A stretch of 64,000 nt of DNA from Rhodococcus zopfii NBRC 100606 = JCM 9919 (GCF_001895025.1 NZ_BCXI01000038.1:1-64000), one strand, 5' to 3'; positions 16,747 to 26,247 are shown, numbered from the stretch's first letter. Notes: generated by a model from the sequence alone, not told the origin. Program-made: numbers and translations.

Positions 16747-17307
16747 CTACCCGGCGAACGCCGCCGCCCGCGCGCGCAACGCCTCCGGGTCGGTATCGAT
16801 CAGGCCGGCCGGGGCGTGCCCGTCCACGACGGTCACCCACCAGCGGGCAACCATCCAGCTATCGCCGTGATCGGTCAGCTGCCGGTTGACCTCGGCGACC
16901 ATCGGGTGGACCCGCGCCCGCTCGACGTCGAACTGGAACGCCGGGAACAGAAATCGTCCCTGCACCTCCAGCCCGACGATCTCCCCGCGCGACCGCAACC
17001 GCGATGCGACAACCCGGTTGCTGGATCCGCGCGCACCCACGGCTTCGGCGACCTCCACCGCGGTAAACAGGGGTTGGCCGAGCACGACGTTCTGCTGTGC
17101 GATCTCGGAACGGGCGGCGGCGAGGGCCTGCTCAACGAGCTGTCCGACGCCGGCTTCGGTGACCGCGGTCAGCGTCGGTCCCATCGAAAGCAGAGTCGCG
17201 AGCTGGTCGCGCACGGCCTCGAATCCCGGGCGGCGATCGAGTTCGGTGAGGATTGCGCGCACGAACTCCGAATCGCTGAGGTCGGCGAGCTGGTCGCGCG
17301 GCGGCAT
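16747..17307 (-). CDS. ParS/MbcA-like DNA-binding protein
   Basis: The 186-residue protein starts at ATG 17307 after an AAAGGA site. Residues 75-105 contain a helix-turn-helix-like stretch (FTAVEVAEAVGARGSSNRVVASRLRSRGEIVG), then GRFLFPAFQFD. The C-terminal domain, VHPMVAEVNRQLTDHGDSWMVARWWVTVVDGHAPAGLIDTDPEALRARAAAF, follows the toxin-binding pattern of actinobacterial MbcA/ParS relatives (VN..L....W....WW.....G..P..L). No RES-type toxin gene is adjacent. It may act as a stand-alone regulator or an orphan antitoxin. It is the second such protein in the window. Confidence 0.6.
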   Translation of the reverse strand: MPPRDQLADLSDSEFVRAILTELDRRPGFEAVRDQLATLLSMGPTLTAVTEAGVGQLVEQALAAARSEIAQQNVVLGQPLFTAVEVAEAVGARGSSNRVVASRLRSRGEIVGLEVQGRFLFPAFQFDVERARVHPMVAEVNRQLTDHGDSWMVARWWVTVVDGHAPAGLIDTDPEALRARAAAFAG

Positions 17308-17461
17308 GCGGTCCTTTCGTCGGCCGGTCGTAGCGGTGGCTACGCAATCTTGCCCCGTTACGCGCGTTGCACCTACTCGATCACGTCGCGACCGCCTCCC
17401 ACACGCGGTGGGGACACCGAAACCACAGGTAAAGCCGGTCGGGAAACAGGGAGAGAAATTT

Positions 17462-18868
17462 GTGTGTGACGGGATCAACGATCCGGGCGGGCCACGTCGA
17501 TGCCCCTCACAGCGCGGCGAGCGTCGCCGCGAATACCGGCGGGCGCTGTACGCGGCGCAGAAGGCCGCGGCCATTACCGATCCTGCCGGACCCGACTCCA
17601 CGCCTGGCGACCACTCGGCAATCGCGGCAGACTCCCAAGTGCGCGAGGCATGCGCCGCGGCGAGCGCCGCGTTCGCCGCGTTCACCAGCAACCAGGACTT
17701 CGAGACGCTTCGCCGATATGAATCTGCTGTCCGCTACGCTGGCGAGCTCGTTGCGACCCAGGTCGACGCCGAGATCAGTGCCCGCCTCGACCCGACCGAA
17801 CTCGACCGACTCGACGCCGACGCTGCCGTGCTCGAGGCGGCAGCCATCAAGCACGCCAGCGAGAAACGCGCCGTAGAACAGCGAGTGCATGACCTCAGGG
17901 CCAAGCTACGACGGCTGCCGCCATCGGAACGCGTCCAGTACCTCGACGAGATCGACGAGGTGATCACTGATTTCAACCAGCGCACCCGAACATTGCAGGC
18001 CGTTGCTGCGGAGATTGAACGTCGCCGGCTCGCACACGGCGCCTCCGAAGGCCGCGTCGCCGCAGAGGTGCTGGGCCGCTATCGCCAGTACGGCACCGTA
18101 GTGCCCGACGTCCACCAGAGCACCACGAAGCGGGCGCAACAGGTCACCGCCGCCGCCTCAACCGTCTTCCCCGCGGATTGGATGACCGCGTCCAACAACA
18201 GCCGTCGAATGATCGTCAAGGAGTCCAAGGACCGCGCGTACTACCAGCACCAATCGAGAGTGCGTGTCTCCGAGGACACCGACTACGACTACAGCGCCGA
18301 CCCGAAGTCCGAGCAGACCTGGGCAACCCGCAAGGAGATGCCGCCGGCACCGGAGAAATCGACCGTTGATCGGATGCGTGAGCTCGACTGGCCCGACGGA
18401 GAACCGAAGTGGGTCGCTGTCCGGGACCCGGAAACGCGCCGCTGGGGGTGGAAACTGCGCATGACCTACAAAGGCACCGTGACGATGTCCGAACTGCGGG
18501 TGCCCAGCTCCGCATCGACTGCCGAGGACACCCACCGCACAGCGATCCACGAGATGTCCCACCGCGTCGAGGCATTCAACGTTGCAGCGACTGCTGCATG
18601 CCTGAGCTTCCGGGAACGCCGCACCATGGCAGCAGACGGAACTCCGCATCCGTTGCAGCAGTATGCGAAAGGGGAGTACGTGCGCCCCGACGATTTCGTC
18701 GACGTCTACGTCGGCAAGCAATACCAGTCGTCGGTGCACACCGAGGTGCTGTCGATGGGGATGGAATCGGTGTTCGGGGGTTCCCATGGGGGTCTGAAAG
18801 GCCGCCACGGTTACCGCGCCGACCCGGAACACCGGCACCTGATTCTCGGGCTCTGCGCCACCGTCTAA
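17462..18868 (+). CDS. Gluzincin-like HExxH metallopeptidase, phage/plasmid type
   Basis: The GTG at 17462 with a CAGGGAGAG site gives 468 residues beginning VCDGINDPGGPRRCPSQRGERRREYRRAL. Residues 55-240 are strongly helical, with coiled-coil character (SARLDPTELDRLDADAAVLEAAAIKHASEKRAVEQR). Residues 250-468 are the catalytic-like part: THRTAIHEMSHRVEAFN has the zinc motif H363-E364-x-x-H367, and VHTEVLSMGMESVFGG supplies Glu candidates (E428, E435) for the third ligand. This arrangement recalls peptidase-like domains of phage head-associated proteins. Its substrate is unknown. The frame is open far upstream, but that part is antisense to the ParS-like gene. Confidence 0.65.
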   Translation: MCDGINDPGGPRRCPSQRGERRREYRRALYAAQKAAAITDPAGPDSTPGDHSAIAADSQVREACAAASAAFAAFTSNQDFETLRRYESAVRYAGELVATQVDAEISARLDPTELDRLDADAAVLEAAAIKHASEKRAVEQRVHDLRAKLRRLPPSERVQYLDEIDEVITDFNQRTRTLQAVAAEIERRRLAHGASEGRVAAEVLGRYRQYGTVVPDVHQSTTKRAQQVTAAASTVFPADWMTASNNSRRMIVKESKDRAYYQHQSRVRVSEDTDYDYSADPKSEQTWATRKEMPPAPEKSTVDRMRELDWPDGEPKWVAVRDPETRRWGWKLRMTYKGTVTMSELRVPSSASTAEDTHRTAIHEMSHRVEAFNVAATAACLSFRERRTMAADGTPHPLQQYAKGEYVRPDDFVDVYVGKQYQSSVHTEVLSMGMESVFGGSHGGLKGRHGYRADPEHRHLILGLCATV

Positions 18869-18963
18869 CCCACTTGTTGCGGCTGCAACATCGCGGATTC
18901 CCGTTTCTAGCATCTCAATCGACCGAAATCGACTGAGACATCGGAATGTAAGGGGAATCCACG

Positions 18964-19197
18964 ATGGCGCACCTCCCGCACACTGCCACCCACCGACCGA
19001 CTGCTTCGGTGGTGCGCCACCGCACCCGGCTCGAGGTGGCGCGGCCGCCGGCCCCGGCCACGCTCGAGGACGAGCTGCTCGCGCGCCTGGACGAGTGGAT
19101 GGCACACCACCCGACCGCGGCTAGCATCGTCGCCGGCGTCAGCGGCGTCGCACTGACCTTCCTCATCGCCTACGCAGTGGTCGCGTCGAGCATCTGA
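18964..19197 (+). CDS. Small single-pass membrane protein
   Basis: The 77-residue protein has a basic, His/Pro-rich N-terminal half and one transmembrane helix near residues 53-75 (ASIVAGVSGVALTFLIAYAVVA). ATG at 18964 follows AAGGGG. An acidic amphipathic segment (LEDELLARLDEWMAHH) precedes the membrane helix. No family is recognised. It lies between the HExxH protein and the pentapeptide-repeat membrane protein. Confidence 0.55.
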   Translation: MAHLPHTATHRPTASVVRHRTRLEVARPPAPATLEDELLARLDEWMAHHPTAASIVAGVSGVALTFLIAYAVVASSI

Positions 19198-19340
19198 CAC
19201 CGCCCGGGCCGCCATGGGAACGGTGCGACACCTGCACCGATACACAACCCGTGCGCCCCTTCGGTATCTTCACGTCACCACCACCACACCACCGCGGGGA
19301 CCATCGCAGCGTCCACCCAGAACCACAAGGACCGCCGACG

Positions 19341-21698
19341 ATGACCACCATCGACCTCACAGATCTGCTCCCCGCCGAACAACGACTCCTCGACGCAGCA
19401 ATCGCCGGCGAAGCCTGCGACCTCATCAACCCAGACGCGCGGCCCACCCATGACGAAATCGTCGCCTGGAATGACCGCGAGCGCGAAATCCGCGCCGAAT
19501 TCTTCGCCCGACTGATCACCAACCAATTCGACGGCCACGAGATCGCGAAAGTCGAGGTGAGAGGGGCAATCATTCACGGAGACCTCGACCTCACCGGACC
19601 GATTGACGTCATCGACTTCCAGTCCGAGTACAGCCGGTATCAGGAGGTGACACTACAAAGCGCGACCTTCACCGGAGGCGCATCGTTCCTTGGTTCGACG
19701 TTCACGGGTGCCGCCCGGTTCGGCGATTCGAGGTTCGTAGGGGAGGCCCAGTTCAGCGGGGCGACGTTCGCCAGATACACAGGGTTCCTTGGTTCGACGT
19801 TCGACGGGGATGCCTGGTTCGCCGGGGCTACGTTCGCCAGGTATGCAGGGTTCGGCAAGGCGACGTTCACTGGGGAGGCATGGTTCTCTAACGTGACGTT
19901 CGACGGGGATGCCTGGTTCGGCGGAGCGACGTTCGCCAGATATGCAGGGTTCGGCGAGGCGACATTCGCAGCGGAGACTCGGTTCAGCGGGACGACGTTC
20001 ACTGGAAAGGCATCGTTCGCACAGGTGGTGTTCTCCGGCGAGGCCTCGTTCGCTCGGGCGACGTTCGTCGACGAGGCTTCGTTCGCTCAGGCGAAGTTCA
20101 CCGGCGAGTCATGGTTCCCCAACGCGACGTTCGCCGGGGAATCCTTGTTCGTCGAGGCGACGTTCACCGGGATTGCCTTCTTTTCTGAGGTGACGTTTAC
20201 CAGTAAAGCGACGTTCGACAGGGCGACGTTCGGAGATCTCCTTCTCTCGGAGACAGTCATAGGAGAAGGATTTTTTCGGAGAGCAACGTTCAACGGCCCG
20301 GTCGACGGTGCATGGGCCGCGCGAACTGTCACGTTTGATGCGGCTCGATTCGTTGAACCCGTGACCATTCAGTTGCTGTGCCCAAGCGTGAGTCTGACCA
20401 ACATCGAACTGCAATCCAGAGGAACCCTCCAGCTACGCGGCGAAGTCGATGGAACCGCCGCAACATTCGGTGGTCGAACAACGCTCGCCGATCCGGGGAC
20501 CGAGCAATGGGAAGAGTGGCTTCCAGGCAAGCTGCTCGACGGAGAAGCAGTTCAGAACGAAGCGCGAATCAAACTTGTAGAACAGCTGCTACCTCTCCTT
20601 AAACCGGAGTTCCACACCACAGTGTCATCGCTTCGGCGGGCGACTGTCGCTGATCTCGAGCTGTCCGCAGTTGACCTGACCGAGTGCCGCTTCGCGGGTG
20701 CGCACGGTCTTGACAAGATGCGCATCGACAGCGCCTGCACTCTCCCGACCACGCCGTCTACCGCTGTGTTCTGGAAGCTGCGACGTTTCACCCGGCGGAT
20801 CGTGATCGCAGAGGAAGGTATCTGGCGGAAGAAGCACGCGACATGGGATCAAGGTGGCGGGACAACTGAGCTCGCCCTGCCCGCAGCGGAGCAAGGCGGG
20901 GACACTCAACACGACCCGGTCGCCGAGGCGGTGCCGGAGGCCGAGCGTGAGGCTTCTACCGAAGGGGCGGTGCCGGAGGCTGATCCTGATCAGCGCGAGG
21001 TGGAGAAGGGAAGACGTCACGACGCACCGGACGCAGCGACGATTGCGGGGATCTACCGGGCGCTGCGCAAGGGCCTCGAGGACTCCGGCAACGAGCCTGG
21101 TGCGGCGGACTTCTACTACGGCGAGATGGAGATGCGCCGGCTTGCCCGTCGTGGGACGAAGACCGGGAATCGGGCCCAGCCGCGAGCCGAGAGTGCACTG
21201 CTGGCTGCGTACTGGGCGGTGTCCGGGTACGGGTTGCGGGCATCGCGGGCGATCGCTGCGATCGTGGTGCTGATCTTGGTGGGGTCGGTGGTGTTCTGGA
21301 CGGTGGGGGTGCAGGACCCGCCGGGGTCTACATCCCAGTTGGCGAAGGTGGACCTCGGCACAGGTCAGGTCGAGTACGCGCCGGGCGAAACGTCGCAGGT
21401 GGCCATGGTGGATTCCGCTACTGGTCAGGTCGAGTATGTGCCGGTGCCGACGTCTCAGATCGACAGGGTGAATGTGGGGACCGGCGAGGTCGAGTACACG
21501 AAGGTGCCACGGCCAGCTTTCACATGGCCGGAGTCGTTGGAATTCGCCGCGCGTACCAGCGTGGCATTGCTGCGGGCCCCGGCGGGCGCACCGGCGCTGA
21601 CCGGGATCGGGACCGTCACCGACATCGCGCTGCGGCTGCTGGTTCCGGTGCTGATTGCTCTCGCTGTGTTGGCGATCCGGGGTCGTACGAAGCGCTGA
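19341..21698 (+). CDS. Pentapeptide-repeat membrane protein
   Basis: The 785-residue product starts at ATG 19341 after AAGGA. Residues 95-325 consist of pentapeptide repeats of the F-x-G-x-A/S type (ATFTGGASF, ATFAGESLF and others), which fold as a right-handed quadrilateral beta-helix. A linker with acidic low-complexity sequence follows (about 510-575). The C-terminal part has two membrane helices (AIAAIVVLILVGSVVFW near 660 and LVPVLIALAVLAI near 770). Between the helices are three copies of a roughly 25-residue repeat ending TGQVEY/TGEVEY, probably outside the cell. The DNA of the beta-helix is itself repetitive. The role is unknown; actinobacteria carry related C-terminally anchored proteins. 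Confidence 0.8.
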   Translation: MTTIDLTDLLPAEQRLLDAAIAGEACDLINPDARPTHDEIVAWNDREREIRAEFFARLITNQFDGHEIAKVEVRGAIIHGDLDLTGPIDVIDFQSEYSRYQEVTLQSATFTGGASFLGSTFTGAARFGDSRFVGEAQFSGATFARYTGFLGSTFDGDAWFAGATFARYAGFGKATFTGEAWFSNVTFDGDAWFGGATFARYAGFGEATFAAETRFSGTTFTGKASFAQVVFSGEASFARATFVDEASFAQAKFTGESWFPNATFAGESLFVEATFTGIAFFSEVTFTSKATFDRATFGDLLLSETVIGEGFFRRATFNGPVDGAWAARTVTFDAARFVEPVTIQLLCPSVSLTNIELQSRGTLQLRGEVDGTAATFGGRTTLADPGTEQWEEWLPGKLLDGEAVQNEARIKLVEQLLPLLKPEFHTTVSSLRRATVADLELSAVDLTECRFAGAHGLDKMRIDSACTLPTTPSTAVFWKLRRFTRRIVIAEEGIWRKKHATWDQGGGTTELALPAAEQGGDTQHDPVAEAVPEAEREASTEGAVPEADPDQREVEKGRRHDAPDAATIAGIYRALRKGLEDSGNEPGAADFYYGEMEMRRLARRGTKTGNRAQPRAESALLAAYWAVSGYGLRASRAIAAIVVLILVGSVVFWTVGVQDPPGSTSQLAKVDLGTGQVEYAPGETSQVAMVDSATGQVEYVPVPTSQIDRVNVGTGEVEYTKVPRPAFTWPESLEFAARTSVALLRAPAGAPALTGIGTVTDIALRLLVPVLIALAVLAIRGRTKR

Positions 21699-21890
21699 CC
21701 CCTGGCCGAGGCGGGCGGGGAAGCGGGGTGGGCTGTCCACGAATCGCCGGCGAGGGCACCGGGGTAAACCTGCTGGCTGCCTAGGGTATCCCGGACGGTA
21801 GCGGGCGAATTGTTAGTGCAACACCCGCCGGCCCTCATCGGCAAAGTCGTTCCCGTCAGCACCGAGAACGACCGAAAGAGGTTGCCCGCC

Positions 21891-22418
21891 ATGCCCGCTC
21901 CCGTGATCCCCACCAAGTCCAATTTCGCTGAGATTCACGGCATCGACGCCGAGACCGGCTACCTCGTCGACGTCGACGGCGCGTTCCTCGGGGTGCCCCC
22001 GGCTATCACCGCCGCCAAGCACAAGCTGTTCATTTCCGCCGCGGCCGCTGCCACACGATTGCTGCGCGCCCGCCCTGCTGCTGGTACCGCCACCGTGTGG
22101 AGCGCCAGCCACCAGCGCCTGTGGGACGCCATGAACATCGATCTCGGGCAGCTCCGCGGTCACGTCCACCACGACGCCACCCGCTGGCTGCGCGACGCGA
22201 TCGACCAGGCCCGCGTCGAGCGCCGCCTTCGTGAGAACGGCCAGCCCCTGCCGCCGCGCAACGCGGTCTACATCAAGGCCCTGGCCAGCGAAATCCGCCT
22301 CGCCGAGCGCTCCGTCGCCTACCTGGCCGCCCTGACACCGCTGCGCCCTGCCCCCGGGCGGGGCGCAGCGGTCTCCAACTACCCGTCCCTGCAGCCGCCC
22401 GCCCAGGAGCCAGCATGA
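21891..22418 (+). CDS. Hypothetical protein
   Basis: The 175-residue protein starts at ATG 21891 after GAAAGAGG and begins MPAPVIPTKSNFAEIHGI. It appears mostly helical (LWDAMNIDLGQLRGHVHHDATRWLRDAIDQARVERRLRENGQ). No family is recognised. Its stop overlaps the next start (ATGA), so it forms an operon with at least the following 77-residue gene. Confidence 0.65.
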   Translation: MPAPVIPTKSNFAEIHGIDAETGYLVDVDGAFLGVPPAITAAKHKLFISAAAAATRLLRARPAAGTATVWSASHQRLWDAMNIDLGQLRGHVHHDATRWLRDAIDQARVERRLRENGQPLPPRNAVYIKALASEIRLAERSVAYLAALTPLRPAPGRGAAVSNYPSLQPPAQEPA

Positions 22419-22648
22419 GCGATCAGCCGCGCATCCGCGTCACCATCACCGAGACCATCGTCTACGAGCGCATCTACACGCCCACGGAAATCGTCGAGGC
22501 CGACCCCGCTCTCGCCGACTTCGCCCCAGGCGAGATCGTCACCCTCATCAACGACCACGGCGACAGCGAGGGGCTCTTGCACGAGGACATGGAGCGCCAC
22601 AACAAGGTCACCAGCGCAGTCGCCGAGGCGGTGCTCATCGACGAGTGA
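22415..22648 (+). CDS. Small hypothetical protein
   Basis: The 77-residue acidic protein begins MSDQPRIRVTITETIVYERIYTP, alternating beta-strand-like sequence, and its ATG overlaps the previous stop by four bases. This short beta-rich form is common among plasmid and phage accessory genes. The function is not recognised. Confidence 0.65.
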   Translation: MSDQPRIRVTITETIVYERIYTPTEIVEADPALADFAPGEIVTLINDHGDSEGLLHEDMERHNKVTSAVAEAVLIDE

Positions 22649-22847
22649 CCAGCACCGCTGCCCCGTCCCAAGAAACTGCGCACGGGCTTGCCAACCGGGC
22701 GCTGTCCGTCCGCTCCCGGTGGCCTGCTGTACCGGGGCACGGGCACAAGGTTCGGAGGCTCGGTGGGTGCAACACATGGCGAAGAACCGCCATACATTTT
22801 GTGCATCGGATCTGCTCACACCCCCCCGCATTGAATGGAGAGCCGCC

Positions 22848-23183
22848 GTGCATACACCTATCGATCAGTCCGAGCTTGATCTTGTTGCTGCTGTGCTGCT
22901 CGTCGTACCCGAGGCACGCACCATCACCCTGGAGCTCGCGGACTGCACCGAGGTTCCCACGTGGGACACGATGGTCGTGCTCACCGTCGGAAAGTACGGG
23001 GCGCTCGACGCACTCGAACTCGACGCAGACGTCGTCGCAGCGTTCTCGGCCGTGCACCCGCCCGCAGGCCGGTACGTGATCGACGTCGATGCCGCGCTGA
23101 CCGCGCCACTCGCACCGCCGATTCCGCTTCCCCTGCCAGCCCCGGCAGTCGAATCGATCCGGCGCCCGCTGGCGGCGTCGTGA
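22848..23183 (+). CDS. Hypothetical protein
   Basis: The GTG at 22848 with a TGGAGAG site gives 111 residues (VHTPIDQSELDLVAAVLLVVPEARTITLELAD). Residues 5-80 look alpha/beta; the tail is Pro/Ala-rich. The stop overlaps the GTG start of the following nuclease gene, indicating coupled translation. No family is recognised. The preceding 22649-22847 has no gene that I can support. Confidence 0.6.
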   Translation: MHTPIDQSELDLVAAVLLVVPEARTITLELADCTEVPTWDTMVVLTVGKYGALDALELDADVVAAFSAVHPPAGRYVIDVDAALTAPLAPPIPLPLPAPAVESIRRPLAAS

Positions 23184-24060
23184 CCCAGCCAAAGCTCGCA
23201 CACGCAACCGAGTGGGGGCGGATGTACGGCCGGTTTGTGGGCGACCGGCCGCGTGTGCCCTCGATTACGACTGTCCTGGGGGGGAGGCCCCGGACACCCT
23301 GCACGGGTGGCACGCCCGCGTCGCGGCCGACGCGATGAAGGCCTACCTCGACGGCGGTGACGCGCTGGCCCGGTACCCGCACGTGACCGCCGCGATCGAC
23401 GAAGCCCGCGCCCGCAAGCGCGACGTGGACCGCGCAGCGCGCAAGGCAATCGCGGGAACCGGTGTCTGGCTGGCCGACCAGGCATCTGAGCGAGGCGATC
23501 GTGTGCACGACTACGCCGAACAGATCGCCCGCTTCTACCTCGGGGTCGGCACTCTCGACGAGATCGCCGATGCCCGCGATCGACTCGCTGCTCACGACGA
23601 GCTTGGCTACGCCGCACAGTTCGATGACTGGTGGATGAGGTACCAGGTGCGGCCAGTTTTCTGTGAGGCGACGGTTTGGAATCGTGACGCTGGGGGATAC
23701 GCCGGCACCATCGACATCGACATCGACATCGACATCGGCTTCGAGACGAACGGGCGGTTGATCATCGGGGATTACAAGTCGAAGGAATCGTTCGACAACC
23801 GCCCGAAGCGGCTGGATCCCAAGGTCGGCCTACAGCTCGTGGCGGGATGAACGCGCAGGAGTACTGCACCGACCCGCAAGCTCCGGGTCTGTGGGAACCG
23901 TGGCGTTGGGTTCAGCCCGCGATGCTTGTCGGCATCGGCATCTCGGACGCAGGCGTTGACGTCAAACGGATCAACCCCAGCCTCCACGATTTGCTGTGGA
24001 CGAAGTTCCAGCGACTGCGGGTGCTGTGGCAGTCCCACCACGACGTCAGCATGGCCGACG
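23180..24060 (+). pseudogene. PD-(D/E)XK phage-type exonuclease, decayed
   Basis: Three reading frames together rebuild one protein. Frame A from GTG 23180 gives TQPKLAHATEWGRMYGRFVGDRPRVPSITTVLG. After a run of seven G (23278-23284) frame B continues with EAPDTLHGWHARVAADAMKAYLDGG, GDRVHDYAEQIARFYLG and the nuclease core VFCEATVWN..GGYAGTIDID..RLIIGDYKSKESF..LQLVAG. Frame C, from 23847, adds NAQEYCTDP, AMLVGIGISDAGVDVKRINP and WTKFQRLRVLW. This is the RecB/Cas4-like exonuclease pattern with catalytic GT-x-D and DYK. Two frameshifts make it a probable pseudogene. A hexamer repeat (ATCGAC)n at 23710-23737 sits right at the catalytic Asp. Confidence 0.7.
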
Positions 24061-24444
24061 TCCTGTCGCCGTTGCGGCCTCACCATCTGCCGCACGGTGG
24101 CCGGACGAAGCCCTGGTCCCTCTCGACCTGGGTTCAGCAGGTGCCGCTGCATGACCTGTCGAGCTCCCAGGACGAAAACCTGGGGGCTCGACCTCACTGC
24201 TGATGCGCTGTCCATAGGCTCGTCAGTGAGTACCCGTGTCGTCCAAGAACATCGGTTGAAGCCGCCCGAAACGACACTCCCAACCGGGACTGATCGAGTG
24301 GCCAGACCAGGCCTTCCAGCGCCCCCACAGACCGTGAAGGCGCAGCGCATTGCCATTGGAGAAACGCGCGGGCCGCTTCCGGTTTGATGCTTGTATCCCA
24401 TTACTCTCATGGGTGCGTTACGACACGACAGCTGGAGGATGAGA
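24061..24444. other. Unassigned stretch after the nuclease remnant
   Basis: Open frames continue on both strands to about 24410, but none looks like a family that I recognise, and similarity to the nuclease ends near 24060. It may be the debris of another insertion. A GGAGG site at 24434-24438 belongs to the next gene. Confidence 0.3.
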
Positions 24445-25179
24445 GTGGGTCAGCCGAACAAGGGGCGGTTTCTCGACCGCCCGACACCTTGGGTAGACCC
24501 ACCCGCGTCGGGCCCGACCGTCGTCATCGACATCGATGGCCCGCTGGCCAACATGGACGAGTTCGCGCACCTGATTCAGGCCCCCAAGTACAAGGACCGG
24601 GACTGGAAGGCCTTCCACAGTCACTTCGGCGACGCTGCACTCAACCGAGCCGGCGGACGCCTCGTCCGGGACCTCGTCGACGCAGGCTTCACCATCGCGT
24701 ACACCACCACGCGTCTCGACACGTTCATGCAGACCACGGACTACTGGCTCCGGCAGAAGTCCCTGCCTCCGGGACATATCGAGTGCCGCGACTTCTGGAC
24801 TGACGGCACCGTCCGCCCGTCCCTCGACATCAAGCGCCGGCATTGGTGGAAGTGGGTCGACAAGTACGAGGACCAGTCACCGGTTGTGGCCTGGATCGAC
24901 GATGGCCCCGAGGCCGTGGCGATGCTTGCCGAGCAGGGCTGTCCGGTCTGGAAGTTCGACCAGCTCGTCGTCGAGCACCTCGCCGGCAACCTGCTGCCGA
25001 CGATCGAGCGCGGCCCCCGCCCCGCCGACGAGCTCGCCCAACAGCGCGCCGAAGCCCGCCCCATATTCGACGAGGCCGAAGCGGAGCACCAGCGCAAGCA
25101 CAAGAAATGGCAGCAGGCACACGTAGCCCGAATGAAGCAGCGGCAGAGGGAACGCCGCCAACGACGCGCCCAGTCGTGA
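24445..25179 (+). CDS. HAD-superfamily phosphatase, PNK 3'-phosphatase-like
   Basis: The GTG at 24445 with GGAGG six bases upstream gives 244 residues. HAD motif I is TVVIDIDGPLANMDEF (nucleophile Asp near residue 31 and second Asp two later). Motif II is IAYTTTR, and motif IV is PVVAWIDDGPEAVAML. The DWKAFHSHF segment after motif I is like the phosphatase domain of phage T4 polynucleotide kinase and its bacterial relatives, which remove 3' phosphates from nucleic acids. The C-terminal 60 residues are a highly charged helix (EAEAEHQRKHKKWQQAHVAR). The kinase half is absent. The precise substrate is not certain. Confidence 0.75.
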   Translation: MGQPNKGRFLDRPTPWVDPPASGPTVVIDIDGPLANMDEFAHLIQAPKYKDRDWKAFHSHFGDAALNRAGGRLVRDLVDAGFTIAYTTTRLDTFMQTTDYWLRQKSLPPGHIECRDFWTDGTVRPSLDIKRRHWWKWVDKYEDQSPVVAWIDDGPEAVAMLAEQGCPVWKFDQLVVEHLAGNLLPTIERGPRPADELAQQRAEARPIFDEAEAEHQRKHKKWQQAHVARMKQRQRERRQRRAQS

Positions 25180-25643
25180 CCGGCCGCCGCCGGGCAGTTG
25201 TCTCGTTGACACCGCCATCGGCATCAAGGACGCCTTCGCGCTGCTGACCGTCTTGCAGCCCTCGGTCGCACCAACATCCGGGTATTCATCGGATCGCTGC
25301 GGACCGGTGCCCTCGTCGCCGTGCCGTCCCATCCGGCGCCGACGGTTTCGGGGACGCAGGAATGCGGCCTACCGATGACTATGCCGTCGACCAGATTCTG
25401 CGTACCGCCAATGACCGGCGGGTCGAGAACCCTCTCGTGCTGTCCGGCTGCCGGACGGTGACGATCACGGGCGGATGAGTGCCGCTTTCCGCTGCGACAC
25501 CGCCGCGGCTTCCCGAAGTTCCTGTCAAAGGGCGACACGAACGCCAACCGGTCCGCGTCGACGCGTAGCGGTGCAACATGGCTCCGCTGCGTTCATAGCG
25601 TTGCAGGCGAATCCAACCCACCAAGTTCGCCCAGGAGAACTGT
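25180..25643. other. Gene-poor stretch
   Basis: I see no gene that I can support in these 464 bases. A short frame ending at 25480 (about DDYAVDQILRTANDRRVENPLVLSG) has protein-like composition and may be the tail of a lost gene. No strong hairpin was seen. Confidence 0.3.
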
Positions 25644-25988
25644 ATGGCCACCATCGCTGACCTCGAATCCCGCCTCACGGAGCTCTACGAAGAGCATTCC
25701 AATGCGAATCTTGAGATCGAGACGACCAGCATGGCGCTGATCGCCGCGTTGCTGCGTGAAGCAGTCCCGACCGCGACGCACCTGCTGCTCGACTGGGGCG
25801 ATCAGGGCCCACACCACGACCTCGCCGACGTCACCGCCGCTGACGGCACGTCGCTGATGGACCAAGTCGACGAGCATGCTGAAAATGTCGCGGTGTACGT
25901 GACGAACCTGCGTGGCGCCATCGCCGACCGCTTCGAGCCGATCAACCCCGACGGTGGGGTCTACCGCGTCGAACTCGCTCGCTTCTGA
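25644..25988 (+). CDS. Hypothetical protein
   Basis: The 114-residue acidic protein starts at ATG 25644 after AGGAGA. It begins with a helical segment (ADLESRLTELYEEHSNANLEIETTSMALIAALLREAV) and continues with alternating strands (THLLLDWGDQG, VAVYVTNLRGAIADRF). The codon use and clear ribosome site support a real gene; the family is not recognised. The following 25989-26247 has no supported gene. Confidence 0.65.
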   Translation: MATIADLESRLTELYEEHSNANLEIETTSMALIAALLREAVPTATHLLLDWGDQGPHHDLADVTAADGTSLMDQVDEHAENVAVYVTNLRGAIADRFEPINPDGGVYRVELARF

Positions 25989-26247
25989 CCTCGGTTGCTG
26001 TGCTGGCGGGGTGCTCCAGGCGAGCGGCCCCGCCCAATGCCCTCCGGCACACGAGCTACCCGGCCTTCTGCCCATCGTCATCGTCGTCGCCAGCGCCTGA
26101 CGCTCAACGGGATCGGAGCTCGGTATTCGTCCCCTGTCACCCTCGTGACCTGATCAGCCGACGATCCCCACGACGCCACCCCGGCTACCCGGCGCCAGAT
26201 TGTCCTGGGCGCGGACCGCCCCCGTAGGGGCAGTCACACTCCTGAGG

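Noticed and set aside
16886-17461. In-frame 5' extension of the HExxH gene
   Set aside because: This part is antisense to the ParS-like gene at 16747-17307; a GTG with a good ribosome site at 17462 gives a sensible protein start.
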